DNA of 64,000 nt, taken from the NCBI GenBank assembly GCA_022495995.1, contig JAFEMH010000073.1:216001-280000 (forward strand), read 5' to 3'. Positions within the stretch are counted from its first letter, which is position 1; each line of letters begins with the position of its first letter. Below are positions 1 through 12,396 of the stretch, piece after piece. The DNA comes from Adenophora triphylla var. japonica. Taxonomy: Eukaryota > Streptophyta > Magnoliopsida > Asterales > Campanulaceae. Below the pieces are notes generated by a model. That model searched no databases, was not told where the DNA came from, and worked only from the letters and a program-made list of their open reading frames with translations. The translations under genes were made by a program, and so were the position numbers.

Positions 1-2803
1 GGTTCTACTCCGATGGAGTCGTACCTCGAATCATCCTTAATTATCTTGGTAATTGTGATTATGTGGGCATGTATTGCCGGTGGATTTGGTCGAGTTACCT
101 ATCCGTGAATCATCGTTATGTTAACCTGAATTATTTGAGTAGTTGTTGTGTTTGAGGAGGGACCGCGCAAGCGAGTCTCCTTATCTACGTTTGACTTACC
201 TCCGTGTGTAATTGAGTCGGGTAAATTATTAATTGATATTATGTCACATACGCGTAATTGTCGAAAGTATGGCCTAATTAAGAGTGAATTATGGTTGTGT
301 ACTTGCGTGAGTATTTATACATTGGTGTCTAGTGGGGAGACTAGATATATGGGACTAGTATTGAAAGTGATAGTCTAAGTGGGATTATATGGGTTATAAA
401 ATATCGCGAGTACGAGATCTTATAGAACCAATATATCTTTGCCTTATGTGCTATTAGTTGATTAAGTGGTGTTTTCTATGTGAGTTTCAAAATGGGTTTT
501 CATCAGGTATCATACCAGGATATTGAGATTTTGAATTGCTATAAGGTATTATTTTGGCATTCGGATTCCTAGATAGAAGACACTAATTGGGATGATGGAC
601 TTGATGATTCATCTTGGGAAAGTATTTGATAAAGAAGATAATGAGCTTAGTGAATCTCCATAAGGGTAAATTGTTACTATAATTAGAAAAGATGATACTT
701 GGTGGTTATTTATAAGGTTATAGAGATCTTAAATAGGTAACTGTGAAGAATAGGTATTCGTTAGCACTTGTTGACGATTTGTATGACTGATTTTAGAAAC
801 TAGTAGGATACTCAATGGTTATTAGTTAAATTTTTCGGAGTGTTACAATTACAGTGAAAATTTGCTTAAAGGATATACTTAAGACAACATTTATATATAT
901 AGTATGACCGTTTTGATTTGTGGATTGTGTATTAATGATGGAGAGGTAAATAGGGAAAATGCAAAGAAGTATAATAGATACAGTTATTGGTGACTTAAAG
1001 GATCAACTTCAGAAATTGGTAAAACATGCATATGGTTTGTTTTGAGAGATGATTATCGTTAGTTGAGAAAATAAAATGAGGATAAATCTTATTGGAAGAC
1101 AGAATACTTTAGGATGATTACACCGTATAGGTTGACTTAGTTGCGTGACTCATATAAGGGATTGGTGTGATGCTCGGAAGATATTGACGCTATACGGATT
1201 TTGAGTTGTTGAGGGTTATAGGGAGGTAAGTTAGATTATACCGTAATGTTTAATCGAAATTTGGGAATGATTGATCTATGTGAGTTCTAATTATATTTTC
1301 TTATTTAGAAATTATGGTATTTAATTGGGAACTAGATGTTGCAATACGTTGTTACTAAGTACAATATCAATATCAAAGGTAAGGAATAGATGACTCAAAT
1401 TAAGTAAAAGTGTTGAATATTCAACTTGAGAAATTATTGAATTGAGGATGATTTACCTAGTTTGTAAGCTTAATGATTGTTTTAGTGTTATTTATCGGAA
1501 ATAGTAATAGTATGGCAAGATTGTGTTTTCTTATAGAGAAATTAACTAAGTATAAATATTATAAGTGGTGGCTATACTATAAATAGAGGTCAAACAAGAA
1601 TATTTTGTTGGAATTGTTTTAAAAGTGCTTTACAACTTTGGATTATAAATTGAACTTCGGTATGAGCATTTGTACCCTTCAGGGATATTTTGATTTATTA
1701 AAGTCAGTGAACCGTTTTTGTGTACCTTAAAATCTGAGAGTAATTTAATTATCTACCACTGGAATGGGACGGTTGTAGATCATTAAATCACTTGAGTTAA
1801 TTTTGTCAGCTTATCAATCTTTAACAAAATTTCTTAAAATTTTGAATGGTTTAGTTAATTAAAACTGGTATGGGACGGTTTTAAATAAATAAACCATTCG
1901 AGTCTCATTGGATTTCTTTTTATCTATTCTTTGGAATTCTGAAAGATGTTGTAAAATTTAGAAGGATGTTATATTAAAGTATAGTTCGTACAAAAGCAAG
2001 TAAAAAGGCAACCTAGTTTCCCTATAATGATTTATTGTATTCAAGTTTTGATTCGAGAAATGATTTGATAAGTGCGGAATTATTATTGTGTCGGTCACAG
2101 TAGACTCGGTTTTGTTTTGGAGTTGGATCGGCTCCGTTGTGGGCGGCCAACCATTCGATTTGAATATTGATTTGTCACTAGTCCTGAACATAATTAGAAC
2201 ATTGAATTGTGAAAAATGGTCAATTAATATTCCGTTCGTGAAATCAGGATCTTATTAGCATGTCCACATTTATTATTCCATGAGCAAGTGTTTAATGTTG
2301 TATTATGATAACTGCGAATAAGATAATTGAACTAACTCGTTTCAAGTGAGTCGAGACATAAGGTAGTTTGATCACCAATGTGGAAATAGAATTTTGACGT
2401 TGGAAGATTTGTTAGAACATTTAGAGTTCTAGATTGAACTTGAGAGTTTTATCACGATAGATTTTGTGATTGAGTTACATTGGAAGTAAAGAGGGGTATG
2501 TTGTTTTGTATAGAAAATTGATTTGTATTTTCTACTCAGTATAGATACTTTGATGAAAAATTTATTGATAAAGTCCTCATAAATCTTGGAGATAGTTTGA
2601 TAGTATAAATCCCATAGTATTGAATGGATTGGGTAGACATCTGTTGGAAAGATCGTTTTGGAATGTAGGAGCGCTATTGAGTTTAACTTTGTGAAAATTT
2701 GAGGAATCATCACTTATTATTAAGAATATGCTATGGGCATGCACAATGAATTTTAGTAGTTGATAGGACGTGGGATTACCAGTGGTTGGGTGCGTGTAAT
2801 AGC

Positions 2804-3000
2804 AGTTATTATTCTAGCATTGAGATAAAATCGTATGAGGCGTTGTTCGGAAAGGAAATATCGATCTCTAATTTGTTGGGATGAGGTTAGAGAAGCAAGG
2901 CCTACGTAAATTGACGCCAGAGTTTGTTAGCCCATTTGAAGTTTTAGAAAAGATTGGTAATTTGACTTATAGACTGGCTTGGAGAAGCTTATAGAGTATT
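2804..3000 (+). pseudogene. Ty3/gypsy integrase C-terminal remnant
   Basis: Conceptual translation gives pieces typical of the end of gypsy integrase: EALFGKE (family form YEALYGRK), then KLTPEFVSPFEVLEKIG and LTYRLA, matching the family pattern KLSPRFIGPFEIL...VAYRLALP. In an active element this domain helps join the cDNA to chromosomal DNA. Stops and frame changes lie between the pieces, so it is dead. It fixes the plus orientation of the element, with the LTR downstream. Confidence 0.75.
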
Positions 3001-3281
3001 TGAAGTTTTAATGTGATATTATAATGGATTTGGTGACATAAGTTGTAATACTTTTATTTATATTTTCATTGAGATCGTGAAAATTCTCGTTAGTAATAAT
3101 TGTATAGTATGCTTGGGTCATTGAGTGGTAATATCATATTATTAATGGAATTAGAAAATTTTGGGGAAGAATCACAACATCGAAGCAATTAATTGGGAAG
3201 TAGAGTCTGAGTTATACCTAAGTAACCGAGGCGGGTTGAACATTAGGTAAGTACCAGTCAAATTCGGGACGAATTTTCTTT

Positions 3282-3294
3282 AAGGGAGAGTGAG
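3282..3294 (+). other. Polypurine tract of gypsy element
   Basis: A purine-rich run (aagggagag, then tgag) directly precedes the TGT that starts the 3' LTR. This is the expected plus-strand priming site for reverse transcription. Confidence 0.65.
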
Positions 3295-4207
3295 TGTAAC
3301 GACCCTAATCCTAGGCACTAATTTTAATATTATATTGTGTGCTTTAAAATTATTGTTAATATTATGTGTCCCTTTTTATTATACTTGATTTATTATATTA
3401 GGATAAATGATAGGAAAATGAATAAATGTTTTAAAGGAAAATATAAAAATAGAAATTTGATAAAAGTATGAGGAGGTTATTTTGAATAGAATAAATAATG
3501 GAAAATGAGGGGATTTCATTTAAATGTTTTAAATTGTGGTGAAAGCCTAGATAGTTAGATAAAGGGGGGGGGCCATAAACCTTTTCCCCCTAATTCCCTC
3601 ACTCCTTGGTCCCTAAAGTCAACATTCCCCTTACCTCTTACACTTTTTATTATTCTCCCCATACTCCATCATTTTCCATCATCCTTCTCTTCTCATACTT
3701 CCCCTAGCAAAGGTCATAAAACCTCCATGGAAGCTCTCAACTCATCTTCTTGAAGCCAAGCCATTTCTCCACCAAATTCAAGTCTAGGAGCATCATTGAA
3801 GTGGGATCATCTAGGGGAATCCATCATGTTAGAAAGATCACCTTCCATTATAAAACCCTAAGGTGAGTTGTTATGATTTCCTTCTCCTACTTGTTCATAA
3901 GTTCTTTAAATGTTGTTCTTGTTCTTGTGATATTGATTTCATGCCTTGGAAACCTTAATGGAAGTTGGATGATTGAAAAAATGAAACTAGTTGAAGTTAG
4001 GGTTCAAGGAAGACAATCTAAAGGGTTGAAATGGGTGGAATTTGTAGTAATAATCAATCTAAGGTTACTTGGGTTTGGGTTTACTTGTTTGGAGTGAGAC
4101 TTGGTAAAGCTAAGGTTTTCTTTGGTGTTCTTGTGATAGACATGGTATAAGGAAAGGAAGACTAGGTTCAAAATGGGTAAAAATCTGAAATTGGGCTGGA
4201 GGAAGGC

Positions 4208-4320
4208 TTGGGCGGTCGCCATGGGGGCTTGGGCGGCCGCCCATAACGGCAGAATTCACTTTGGCTTTAAAGTCCACTTGGGCGGTCGCCCAAGTGGTTA
4301 GGGCGGTCGCCCATGTTGGC
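4208..4320. repeat. Four GC-rich palindromes inside the gypsy LTR
   Basis: GGGCGGTCGCC(C) or GGGCGGCCGCCC occurs at about 4210, 4230, 4289 and 4310. The copies are spaced 20-60 bp apart in AT-rich LTR sequence, and some are extended (ACTTGGGCGGTCGCCCAAGT). Function unknown. Confidence 0.8.
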
Positions 4321-4584
4321 AGAAAATGGTCCAGTTCCCTGTTTCGCTGAAATTTCACTAGTAACCTTCTAGTATGATCCTTAACCAATATAAAGTTTGG
4401 AACCTAACCTTCCCGGAATATGAAATTAATCCTTTTAACCTAAGTTATACTTAGAGCAATTGTATCATTTAAGGGCACCTTAATTTGGGTTTAAATGGAA
4501 CTAAGGAAGCACTTTAATTACGACTCGGGAATTGTTCGACAGTCTTGTTTGGACTCAGTGATATATTTCGATATAAATGTTGGG

Positions 4585-4960
4585 ATGCCCTACTTTGGAA
4601 TTCCTAAATTGTTTTGGGATTGGTTCAGAGATTTATAGCCGTTGTGCTAATATGTTGAATACTTGTTATAGTATTTCTATCTTTATGATATTATATTGTT
4701 GTAGGATTCCCTACTTTGGAATTCCTAAACTGTACATGTGGTTCAGAGATTTATAGCCGTTGTGCTAAGATGTTGAATACTTGTTATAGTATTTCTATCT
4801 TTATGATATGATATTGTTGTAGGATTTCCTACTTTGGAATTCCTAAACTGTATTGTGGTTCAGAGATTTATAGCCGTTGCGCTAAGATGTTGAATACTGT
4901 TATAGTATTGCTATCTTCATGATATGCTATTGTGGTATGTATCCCTACTTTGGATCATAC
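4585..4960 (+). repeat. About 118-bp tandem repeat in gypsy LTR (3 copies plus)
   Basis: The word TACTTTGGA recurs at 4591, 4712, 4830 and 4946, with shared unit sequence around GGTTCAGAGATTTATAGCCG. The spacings of 121, 118 and 116 bp define three full units and the start of a fourth. Confidence 0.85.
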
Positions 4961-5876
4961 AATGTTTGGTTAAGCAAGTATGTTATTACGTGCTTAGTTA
5001 TGAAAATCCAGTGGTATTTGTTTGTTGGGCAATGTTATGGAATTATAATGGCACCGAGCCAAGTTCATTATAATTCATACATTGGTAACCCGGTTTGTCC
5101 TCCTTGTGTGGGATTAGTGGGCTAGCATCTCTTTTGAGGTAGATGGTCTAGTTTCACTGGGGATATGACTGTGTGTCGAATCCACATGGTGCTGTTATTG
5201 TTCATGGTTCCGGAACCGCTTCATCAAATGTTCTTTGCTCGGATGTGTATATCCTTTTGGAGATAAAACCTTGGCTCGCATCCTTCTAAGTGTTACTTTA
5301 TCGTACTTATGTGTTGTGATATATTCATGATGAAATTTGGTCGTTGTTTCCAACCCGGTATGGGGACGGTTGGCGGCGGAGCCTCTCTCGATTATGTGGA
5401 TATGTCTTTTGATGTATTGCATCTTGTTTGGCATCTTCTTTGCATTCATAATAGCTTCTTTGAGATTTATTCTCACCCCTCTCCCTTTAATGCTTTTAGA
5501 TTCTGAGAGAAGGTGGGGACCGGCCAAGTAAGGGCTGAGGAGTTTGAAAGTTATATTGTGGAAATTGTCGGGGTATGATTAGGTTGGTATAGAAAGTGTA
5601 CGTTGGTATAATTCATTTATGGAATTGTATTTATAAATCTTTATTTTATGTTATAACCGAGGCCTTTTTGTAATTAAAACAGTTTCTTACTTTCTAAGTT
5701 AGTCAACTATTTCTCCATGGTGAAAAGGTGTAGATTTATTTTGAAATGATTACAACAATGGTATTTATTTTTGAATGAAAATTAAAGATTTTAAAAGTTA
5801 ATGGAAATTTGGGTTAGTTTGAGGACGCTCCAGCTCGGGACACGTGTAGGTTCCGGGTCGGGGTCCTCACACTCAC

Positions 5877-6780
5877 CATCAGAATCATGACTTAGCTTTT
5901 GGGAAGATCCCATTGGGGTTCTTTGATGTGAAGAGTGTTCAAGTTCAAACTTTTTCACAAGATTCTTGGCATACTTAGACTGTGAGATGAACATGCCATC
6001 TTTGAATTGCTTAATCTGTAGGCCTAAGAAAAAATTCAACTCACCTACCATACTCATCTCAAATGTGGAAGTCATGCTATCCACAAATTCAGCCAGCATT
6101 GGATCAGAATTTGATCCAAACACAATGTCATCTACATAGATTTGTGCCACTAGAATCTCCTTCTTATTTCTCCTCACAAACAAGGTTTTGTCAACCTCAC
6201 CTTTCTTGAATCCTAGTTGAAGCAAATGGTCAGTCAACCTACCATACCAAGCTCTAGGGGCTTGCTTTAGCCCATATAGAGCTTTCTTTAGCTTATACAC
6301 ATGATTAGGATACTTGGAGTCCACAAAGTCTTTAGGTTGTTCAACATAAGCTTCCTCATTTAATATCCCATTTAGAAAAGCACTCTTAACATCCATTTGA
6401 TGAAGAGTAATCTTGAGGTAACAAGCAATGGCTAACAAAAGCCTAATGGACTCAATTCTTGCAACGAGGAGCAAATGTCTCCTCAAAATCAATTCCCTCA
6501 ATTTGAGTGTAACCTTGAGCAACTAACCTAGCTTTATTTCTAGTTATCACACCTTGCTCATCAGTTTTGTTCTTGAAAATCCATTTAGTTCCTATGATAT
6601 TACCATGTGAGGGTCTAGGGACAAGAGTCCATACCTCATTCTTTTCAAATAGAATTAATTCATCTTGCATAGCCATAATCCGCCATCTTTCAATGCTTCA
6701 AAGAACATTCTTAGGTTCAATTTTTGAAACAAAACAACGAAACTTACACGGGAGTATCTTTGTGGAGCAAGCTCCATAAA
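5877..6780 (-). pseudogene. Copia reverse transcriptase, frameshifted and 3'-truncated
   Basis: The N-terminal piece contains TKWIFKNK and KARLVAQGYTQIEGIDFEET. After a frameshift near 6490 come QMDVKSAFLNG, YGLKQAPRAWY and the catalytic YVDD box (QIYVDDIVFGS). The last family residues are KLSHDSDGE; from 5871 the frame reads into gypsy LTR. The Asp pair of YVDD is present, but the frameshift and missing RNase H show the copy is dead. The family enzyme copies retrotransposon RNA into cDNA in cytoplasmic particles. Confidence 0.88.
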
Positions 6781-6936
6781 CCATATCTTTCTATAATCAA
6801 CTTTGTCCTTTTGTCTAGTTCTCACTTGAGCATGCACATCTCCCACAACTTGTGAAGTGGGGTGGTTTTTCTGGATTTTAGAAGGGATATCCTTTGACCT
6901 ATCCACACACCCATTCACATTACCTTTGGAGCATCA

Positions 6937-7990
6937 TCACGATCGAATCGGAAGGCTGTCCTCGGTTACGGGAGTTTGAGTGGATGTGGGTGCGGCAGAT
7001 GTGGGTTCGAATGTGGAGGCAGATGTGTCCACATCCTTGGTTACATCCTTATCGGGTTCAACATTTTTATCAGCTCTGGAAGCTTCTTTTGATTTTTCGA
7101 CTGTTTCTTCATCCTTCCACCCAAAGAAGCAACCCGAAACATCATCCTCAGCAGTCTTGAGGTTAAGATCAAGTGAGTCATCAAATTTAACATTAGCAGA
7201 TTCCATAATGGTCTTAGTTTTGAGATTGAAAACTCTGTAAGCTCTACTGTTTGTGGAATAGCCCATGAAAATTGATTTGTCACTCTTTGAATCAAACTTG
7301 GACATGTATTCTCTATCATTGAGAATATAACAAACACATCCAAACACATGAAAATATTTTACAGTTGGTTTCTTTCCAAGGAGGATTTGATATGGGGTGA
7401 CAGTGCTACCAATCCTTAGAAACACCCTATTGCCAATATGGCAAGCAGTGTTTAAAGCTTCTGCCCAAATTTTTTTTGACAAGTTCTTAGAACTTAGCAT
7501 GACCCTAGCCATTTCTTGCAAGGTTCTATTCTTTCTTTCACAATGCCATTTTCTTTGTGGGGTGATTGGTGCGTAAAACTCATGAGTGATTCCCTTAGAA
7601 TTGCAAAAATTGGTGAACATTTGATTCTCATATTCAGTACCATGGTCAGACCTAATCCTCACAGTCTTAAGACCATAAAGATTTCTAACTCTTTTGTACC
7701 AATTCTTGAATTCTCCAATTGTTTCTGACTTTTCTCTTAAGAACATTACCCAAGTGTACCTAGAATAATCATCAACACACACAAAGGCATACTTTTTCCT
7801 ACCAAAGCTTTCTACTTCAATAGGTCCCATTAAATCAAGCAGTGAATCATCTCCAAACATCTAGTTGTGGAGCATTGTTGGACCTTTTTATGTGATGCTT
7901 TTGTTTGTTTTCCCTTTTGACATGAACCACAGACATCAGGGTTCTTGAAGTTCAGTTTAGGGAGGTCTTTAATAGCTTCAAACCTTTGAA
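6937..7990 (-). pseudogene. Copia integrase
   Basis: The longest frame (6937-7860) holds an rve core: LLDLMGPIEVES, DDYSRYTWVMF, RSDHGTEYEN and CERKNRTL supply the Asp, Asp, Glu of the DDE triad. The C-terminal copia motif FGCVCYILND and YSTNSRAYRVFN follow. The zinc-binding pre-integrase part (about 7861-7990) is broken by a stop near 7860. In an active element the enzyme inserts the cDNA. It continues toward the reverse transcriptase through a degraded linker at 6780-6936. Confidence 0.85.
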
Positions 7991-8078
7991 GTTCTTCCGA
8001 GTTCTACGGCTAGCATGCCCTAATTTTTGGTGCCACGAGATTGACATCATTAGCTTTTGAGCTTAGGCAGAGAGATTG

Positions 8079-8410
8079 TCACCAAATTGGTAACAATTGT
8101 CGGCGAGATCTAGGACCAGTAAACACACATTTATTATCCTTATCAAACACTTCACACAAGTGCTTATCAAACTTCACAAATAGGTCATCATCACACAGTT
8201 GACTGATGCTTATTAGGTTGGCTTTCAAGCCTTCCACATGGTATACATTGTGCAATTTTGGGAGACCCTTAACATCCAGGGTTCCTTTCCCAACAATCTT
8301 TCCTTGAGCACCTCCACCAAAATTTACTTTCCCTCCATTTATCACTTCATAATCAAGAAGGATTTGCTTGGTTTCCAAATCATGTGCCTAGAGCACCCAC
8401 TATCAAAATA
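8079..8410 (-). pseudogene. Copia aspartic protease
   Basis: The catalytic FDSGCSRHM motif reads at about 8384-8410. A one-base frame change then leads into LLDYEVINGGKVNFGGGAQG and GLKANLISISQLCDDD, the usual protease/pre-integrase continuation. The Asp of DSG is present. In an active element it cleaves the polyprotein. A stop at 8079 ends the frame. Confidence 0.8.
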
Positions 8411-10336
8411 CCAAGAGCCGAGACAAGATTTTGAGGGAAGAGTAAACAACATTGCGAGTGGTAATTGGTTTGGCCACCCACCGTTTAATGCTTTTCTTTT
8501 TGGGTTGCAGAGGTCTCAGATTGACTGGATATGTGTTAGGATGTGCATACATCTTCTCACACATCTGAGGCTGATTGAAGTGACCAGATTTTTTATCAGC
8601 CTTGAGCTTGTAACAGAAGGGCCTAATGTGACCAGGAGTAAGACAGTAATGGCAAATGTAATGCCTCTTCCTTGGTCTCTTCTCACTCAAAATGACTTTT
8701 TCTTTAAAAGCTTGTTTTTTCACAATTTTTGAGGTAGAAGCCTCACATCCCTCCTTTACAAAATTATTTTCAAAACCTATACCAATTTTGTCACGTTGAC
8801 CCATAGAAAAAGCTTCTTCCATTTTCATTTTACTTTTGTTTAACTTAGTAAAAGTATTTTCAGCTTTTTCACATTCATTCTTGAATTTTTCAAGGTCAAC
8901 TTCTCTTTTGGTCACAAGGACTTCAAGTCTTGCAATGGTATCTTTTTGAGCATCATTTTCCTTTGAAAGTACAGCTTTTTCATCTTCACAAGCAGCCAAT
9001 TTATCAGAGAGAGATTTGTTTACCTTAACAAGTACCTCAATTTTGTCCAATCTTTTCATCCAATCTGTATGCAGCTCCTTGTATGTGGCAAAAAGTTCCT
9101 CATAGGGAATGTCCCTTTCTTCATCTTCATCATCTGAATCTCCTTTGACAGAGAAACAGTTCAACACCTGTTCAGATGTGACACCAGATGTGTACACAAC
9201 TGAGCCCACATTCAAGGAATTTTCAGGAGTATATTCTTCTATATCTGCAGAAAAGGCATTAAACACAGAATGGCAGTTTAAGACAGACATATTAGCCACT
9301 TCTTCTTCCTCATCCTCACTGTCACTAAGGGTAGCAGTTAAGCTCATTCCCTTCTTTTTAAGAGTGTTAGCACACTCATTGGCATAATGACCAAAGCCAC
9401 GACATGCCCTACATTGGACAGATTCAGATGATTTATTTTCGAAACTTGGTTTCTTGAATCCAGTGTCAGTGCTAGGTTTTGGCTTTTCAAGATCGAAGTA
9501 GGTCTATTGGGAATTTGCTTATCCTTCTATTTTTCAAGATAGAACTGAATTTCTTTGAAATAAAAGCTACATCCTCATCTTCAAGATTAGACTTGTCAAT
9601 TTCAGAGGATAATTCCACAAGCTCTTTTGGTAGAGCAGCAGCACTTTTAAGGGCAAGACTATGTGTTTTGTTTTTTTTCTGAGCCTCAAGGTTAAGCTCA
9701 AACACAGTCAAGATTCCTATGATAGTGTCAAGACCTACAGTGTTTGTGTCCTTTGTTTCTTCAATTACAGCTACTTTAATGTTAAACCTCTCAGGCAAGG
9801 TCCTTAGAATTTTACTAACAAGTCTTGCATTGGAGATAGATTCTCCTAGACTTGTGCATTCATTTGAAATCTCATGAATCTTAGCAAAGATAGGACACAA
9901 TATCCTCGGTTTCTTCCATTCGAAGTAACTCAAACCTATCCATTAAAATTCTAAGCCTGGTAGCCTTCACACTTGGTGCTCCCTCACATTGAGTTTGCAA
10001 AATATCCCAAGCGCTTTTGGCTATACTCTCATTTGTTATAAGCTTGTACATATTCCCAGAAACATGGCTGGAAATAGCACCTATAGCTTTTGAATTGTAA
10101 TTTGCAGCTTGTATTTCATCAAGAGTCCATTGCTCTTCAGGTTTTCTTTCGAAAAAAGACTCACCAACACCAGAAGATGGCTTTTTCTCCACAGTAGGAG
10201 GTTGCCATGCAACAAGAATGCACATCCAAGCCCTTTCATCAATACTTTTGATGTAATTTTGCATCTTAGACTTCCAAAGAGAATAATTGGTGCCATCCAA
10301 GACAGGAGGCCTATTTTGGTGATTTTGACATTCCAT
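8403..10336 (-). pseudogene. Copia Gag, SIRE-like, frameshifted
   Basis: The likely start is the ATG at 10336 (MECQNHQNRPPVLDGTNY, the usual copia Gag opening). The UBN2-type Gag region follows, with shifts near 9900 and 9490. The long C-terminal frame 8403-9347 is acidic, predicted coiled coil (KLAACEDEKAVLSKENDAQK) and contains a zinc knuckle CHYCLTPGHIRPFC (CX2CX4HX4C). Gag packages the element RNA. The extended coiled-coil Gag is why I favour the SIRE group. The breaks make it non-functional. Confidence 0.82.
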
Positions 10337-10382
10337 AATAACTACACTTTCTGGATCAACACTCAGTAATATTTCGAGAGTT

Positions 10383-10397
10383 GGCTCTGATACCAAT
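10383..10397 (-). other. Primer-binding site of SIRE-like copia
   Basis: The minus strand reads TTGGTATCAGAGCC directly after the 5' LTR. It is complementary to the 3' end of initiator-methionine tRNA, the usual plant copia primer. Confidence 0.85.
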
Positions 10398-11160
10398 TGA
10401 AAGTTTCGTGTAGCTAGGAAACTTAGATCACGCAACAGGCAAAGGATGTGAGTACAGATGTGTCTCACAACTGTCCACACATCCACAAATAATGCAGCGG
10501 AATAAAATAAATAAAAGCAAATTAAATGCAATAACTCAAGAGTTAAATACGCTTACTGATCTGTGTGATCAGCAAACTAGGCTTACGCCCAAAAATCTTT
10601 CACTATAAAAACTTTTGTTTCTTACAAAAACAAATAAGTGAAAAACTAAAATATGAAAATACTAAACAAGTTCTAATCACCTTCTACGATATGAACAACT
10701 CCCCTTTCCCAAGTAGGACTTATTCAATCAGAAGTAAAACAAGAGAACTTTATGAAAACTTAGATGTGAGTTACGGATGTAAGCTCACAACCTAAAATCA
10801 ACAAAGACGTATGCAATGAAGTATGTGTGTTTTTCTCTCTAAAACCGTAGCTTCTCTTTGTGCTGAATGTCTTGTATTTATAGTGCACCATTGAGAAGAT
10901 CTTCATGCAATCGACCTCTTCCTTTGTGAGATTCATTTTCCTATATGAAACCATAAAACACACTCACAAGGAAATCAAATATTAGTAGGTTAATCCTAAT
11001 ATAAAACTATGTACATAAATAAAATATATTTACTATATTTACAATTCCTAGTCAAAGTAGAATACTTATAAATCTCCATGAAAGTCTCAAAATCTTCTTA
11101 CCATAATAGAAGTCAAATTAAATAAGGAAACAAGTAGTTCCCTAAAAGCTCACGCTTTCA
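10398..11160 (-). repeat. 5' LTR of SIRE-like copia (763 bp)
   Basis: Bounded by TGAAAG...CTTTCA, with the primer-binding site at its inner edge. The predicted flanking target duplication on this side is CGGTC (11161-11165). Its partner LTR is outside the window. Confidence 0.75.
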
Positions 11161-11536
11161 CGGTCCCCTTTTTTTTTTTTTTTTTTTTAACAATGTCCTA
11201 GGTTAGAATGAGAGAAGATGGACTAAACCCTAGACGACATCGTGAACGAAGACTCGACTTTATGTTTTATTTTATTATTACCTAGACATTTTAGTGTTGT
11301 TTTGCCAAGTAATTCATTCATCCGGTTAAATATAGATGTCATTTTAAAAGCTAAAATTTAATTCAAAATATTTGTCCTTTTTTATCTTAAAGCATTTAGA
11401 TTCCAAATTTATCACTACATTGAAAACTTGGTTCATTGTATTAATTGTACTTGTTGAGTAAAGAATGAGCGAGAGAAAAACGATTAGCCAAATAGCTTTT
11501 ACTCAACCGGTATCCGGTATCCGATATCCAATTCAA
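11161..11536. other. Intergenic, no gene seen
   Basis: AT-rich sequence with a T-tract at 11168-11189. No coding or structured element recognised. Confidence 0.6.
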
Positions 11537-12396
11537 TAGGGGTGTGCAACAAAATTGAAAAATTGAAAAAATTGAATCGAAATCGAGAAAATCGGACCGA
11601 AAAAATCAAAATGTTAATGGTTTCAACCATTTAAAAACCGAAACTTTCGATTTCAGTTTTGGTTTCAAATGAAAAATCGAGCCGATAAAATCGAACCGAA
11701 CCAATATTATTAAAATGACGTGTCATTTTAATATACTCCCTCCGTCCCATTAATAACTTCACTTTTTACCCAAAATTGCGTCCCGTTAGAAGCTTCACCT
11801 TTCTTTTTTTGGCAAAGAATCTTTACTATTTCCTCCACTAATTCTCTCTCCTATTTCAGTACTATTACACTCACAACACTTTTCAAATTTACTATTTTCT
11901 CCACTCATTCTCTCTCCTATTTTACTATTACACTCACAACATTTTCTCCACCCTTAATTTGCGTGCCGAGACCAAAATGATGAATTTATTATTGGGGCGG
12001 AGGGAGTATATATATAAATTTCATCTTCTCATCTTGCTTTGGAGTTAAAATTATGCTTACGGTAGTTTAACTGTTATTTGTAGTGGCAGGTGAAACACTT
12101 AAATTTGTCATGAAAATCTTAATTACTTTAGTATTGTATCTTCTCATCTTGCTTTGTTAATGAGAGATTAATAAATTTCATTTTGCTGAATGTTACTATC
12201 AAAATCCAACCATCAATATATGTATGTTTTTCTCATCTTGTTGAAACAGAAAGACACCGAACCAAACCGACACCAAACCGAAATCGAATAAAACCGAAAC
12301 CGAATAAAACCGAAGCTTAATGGTTTTAAAATACAAAAATCGATATCTTTCAGTTTTAACCTAAAATCGAACCAAATCGGACCGAGCACACCCCTA
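11537..12396. mobile_element. hAT-like non-autonomous element, copy 1
   Basis: Ends are inverted: TAGGGGTGTGC at the left and GCACACCCCTA at the right. Subterminal regions are rich in AAACCGAAATCGA-type repeats that face each other. No coding capacity. A Stowaway MITE (11736-12006) is inserted in the middle. A related copy lies at 25166-26060. The hAT assignment rests on the terminal sequence and subterminal repeats; a clean 8-bp target duplication was not found. Confidence 0.65.
11736..12006. mobile_element. Stowaway-type MITE inside hAT copy 1
   Basis: CTCCCTCCGTCCC at the left and a GGGGCGGAGGGAG right end, flanked by TA on both sides (Tc1/mariner-type target). 271 bp, no coding. Confidence 0.88.

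Larger units (their letters stand above)
1..3294 (+). mobile_element. Degraded Ty3/gypsy retrotransposon, internal region
   Basis: No long reading frame survives. The plus strand holds recognisable Ty3/gypsy integrase C-terminal remnants at about 2804-3000 and runs into a polypurine tract and a 3' LTR that begins TGTAACGACC. The stretch just before the LTR (GACGAATTTTCTTTAAGGG) resembles the usual 3' end of plant gypsy elements of the Tekay/Del type. The 5' LTR must lie left of the window. Most of 1-2700 cannot be assigned to a domain by eye because it is saturated with stops; calling it element interior is inference from position. Confidence 0.65.
3295..5871 (+). repeat. 3' LTR of Ty3/gypsy element (2577 bp)
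   Basis: Starts TGTAACGACC after a polypurine tract and ends GGTCCTCACA, so the ends are TGT...ACA. The right boundary is clear because the flanking copia reverse-transcriptase frame on the minus strand runs in-frame up to it and then enters LTR sequence. The length fits long-LTR chromovirus-type elements. Inside are four GC-rich palindromes (4208-4320) and a 118-bp tandem repeat (4585-4960). The flanking CTCAC (5872-5876) is the predicted right copy of the target duplication; the left copy is outside the window. Confidence 0.8.
5872..11160 (-). mobile_element. SIRE-like Ty1/copia retrotransposon, truncated by gypsy insertion
   Basis: On the minus strand it runs 5' LTR (10398-11160), primer site, a long Gag with coiled coil and zinc knuckle, protease, integrase and reverse transcriptase. 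The reverse transcriptase stops abruptly at 5872 where the gypsy LTR begins. The Gag-protease-integrase-RT order identifies Ty1/copia. The large charged Gag fits the SIRE/Maximus group. RNase H and the 3' LTR are missing and should lie beyond the other end of the gypsy element, outside the window. Several frameshifts make it non-autonomous. Confidence 0.85.

Noticed and set aside
148..378. Plus-strand frame of 76 residues at the window start
   Set aside because: No recognisable retroelement or host motif; probably chance in decayed element sequence.
4110..4388. Minus-strand frame of 92 residues
   Set aside because: Lies wholly in the gypsy LTR across its palindromes; no domain.
6894..7240. 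Plus-strand frames over the copia integrase region
   Set aside because: Antisense to a convincing integrase frame; no domain of their own.
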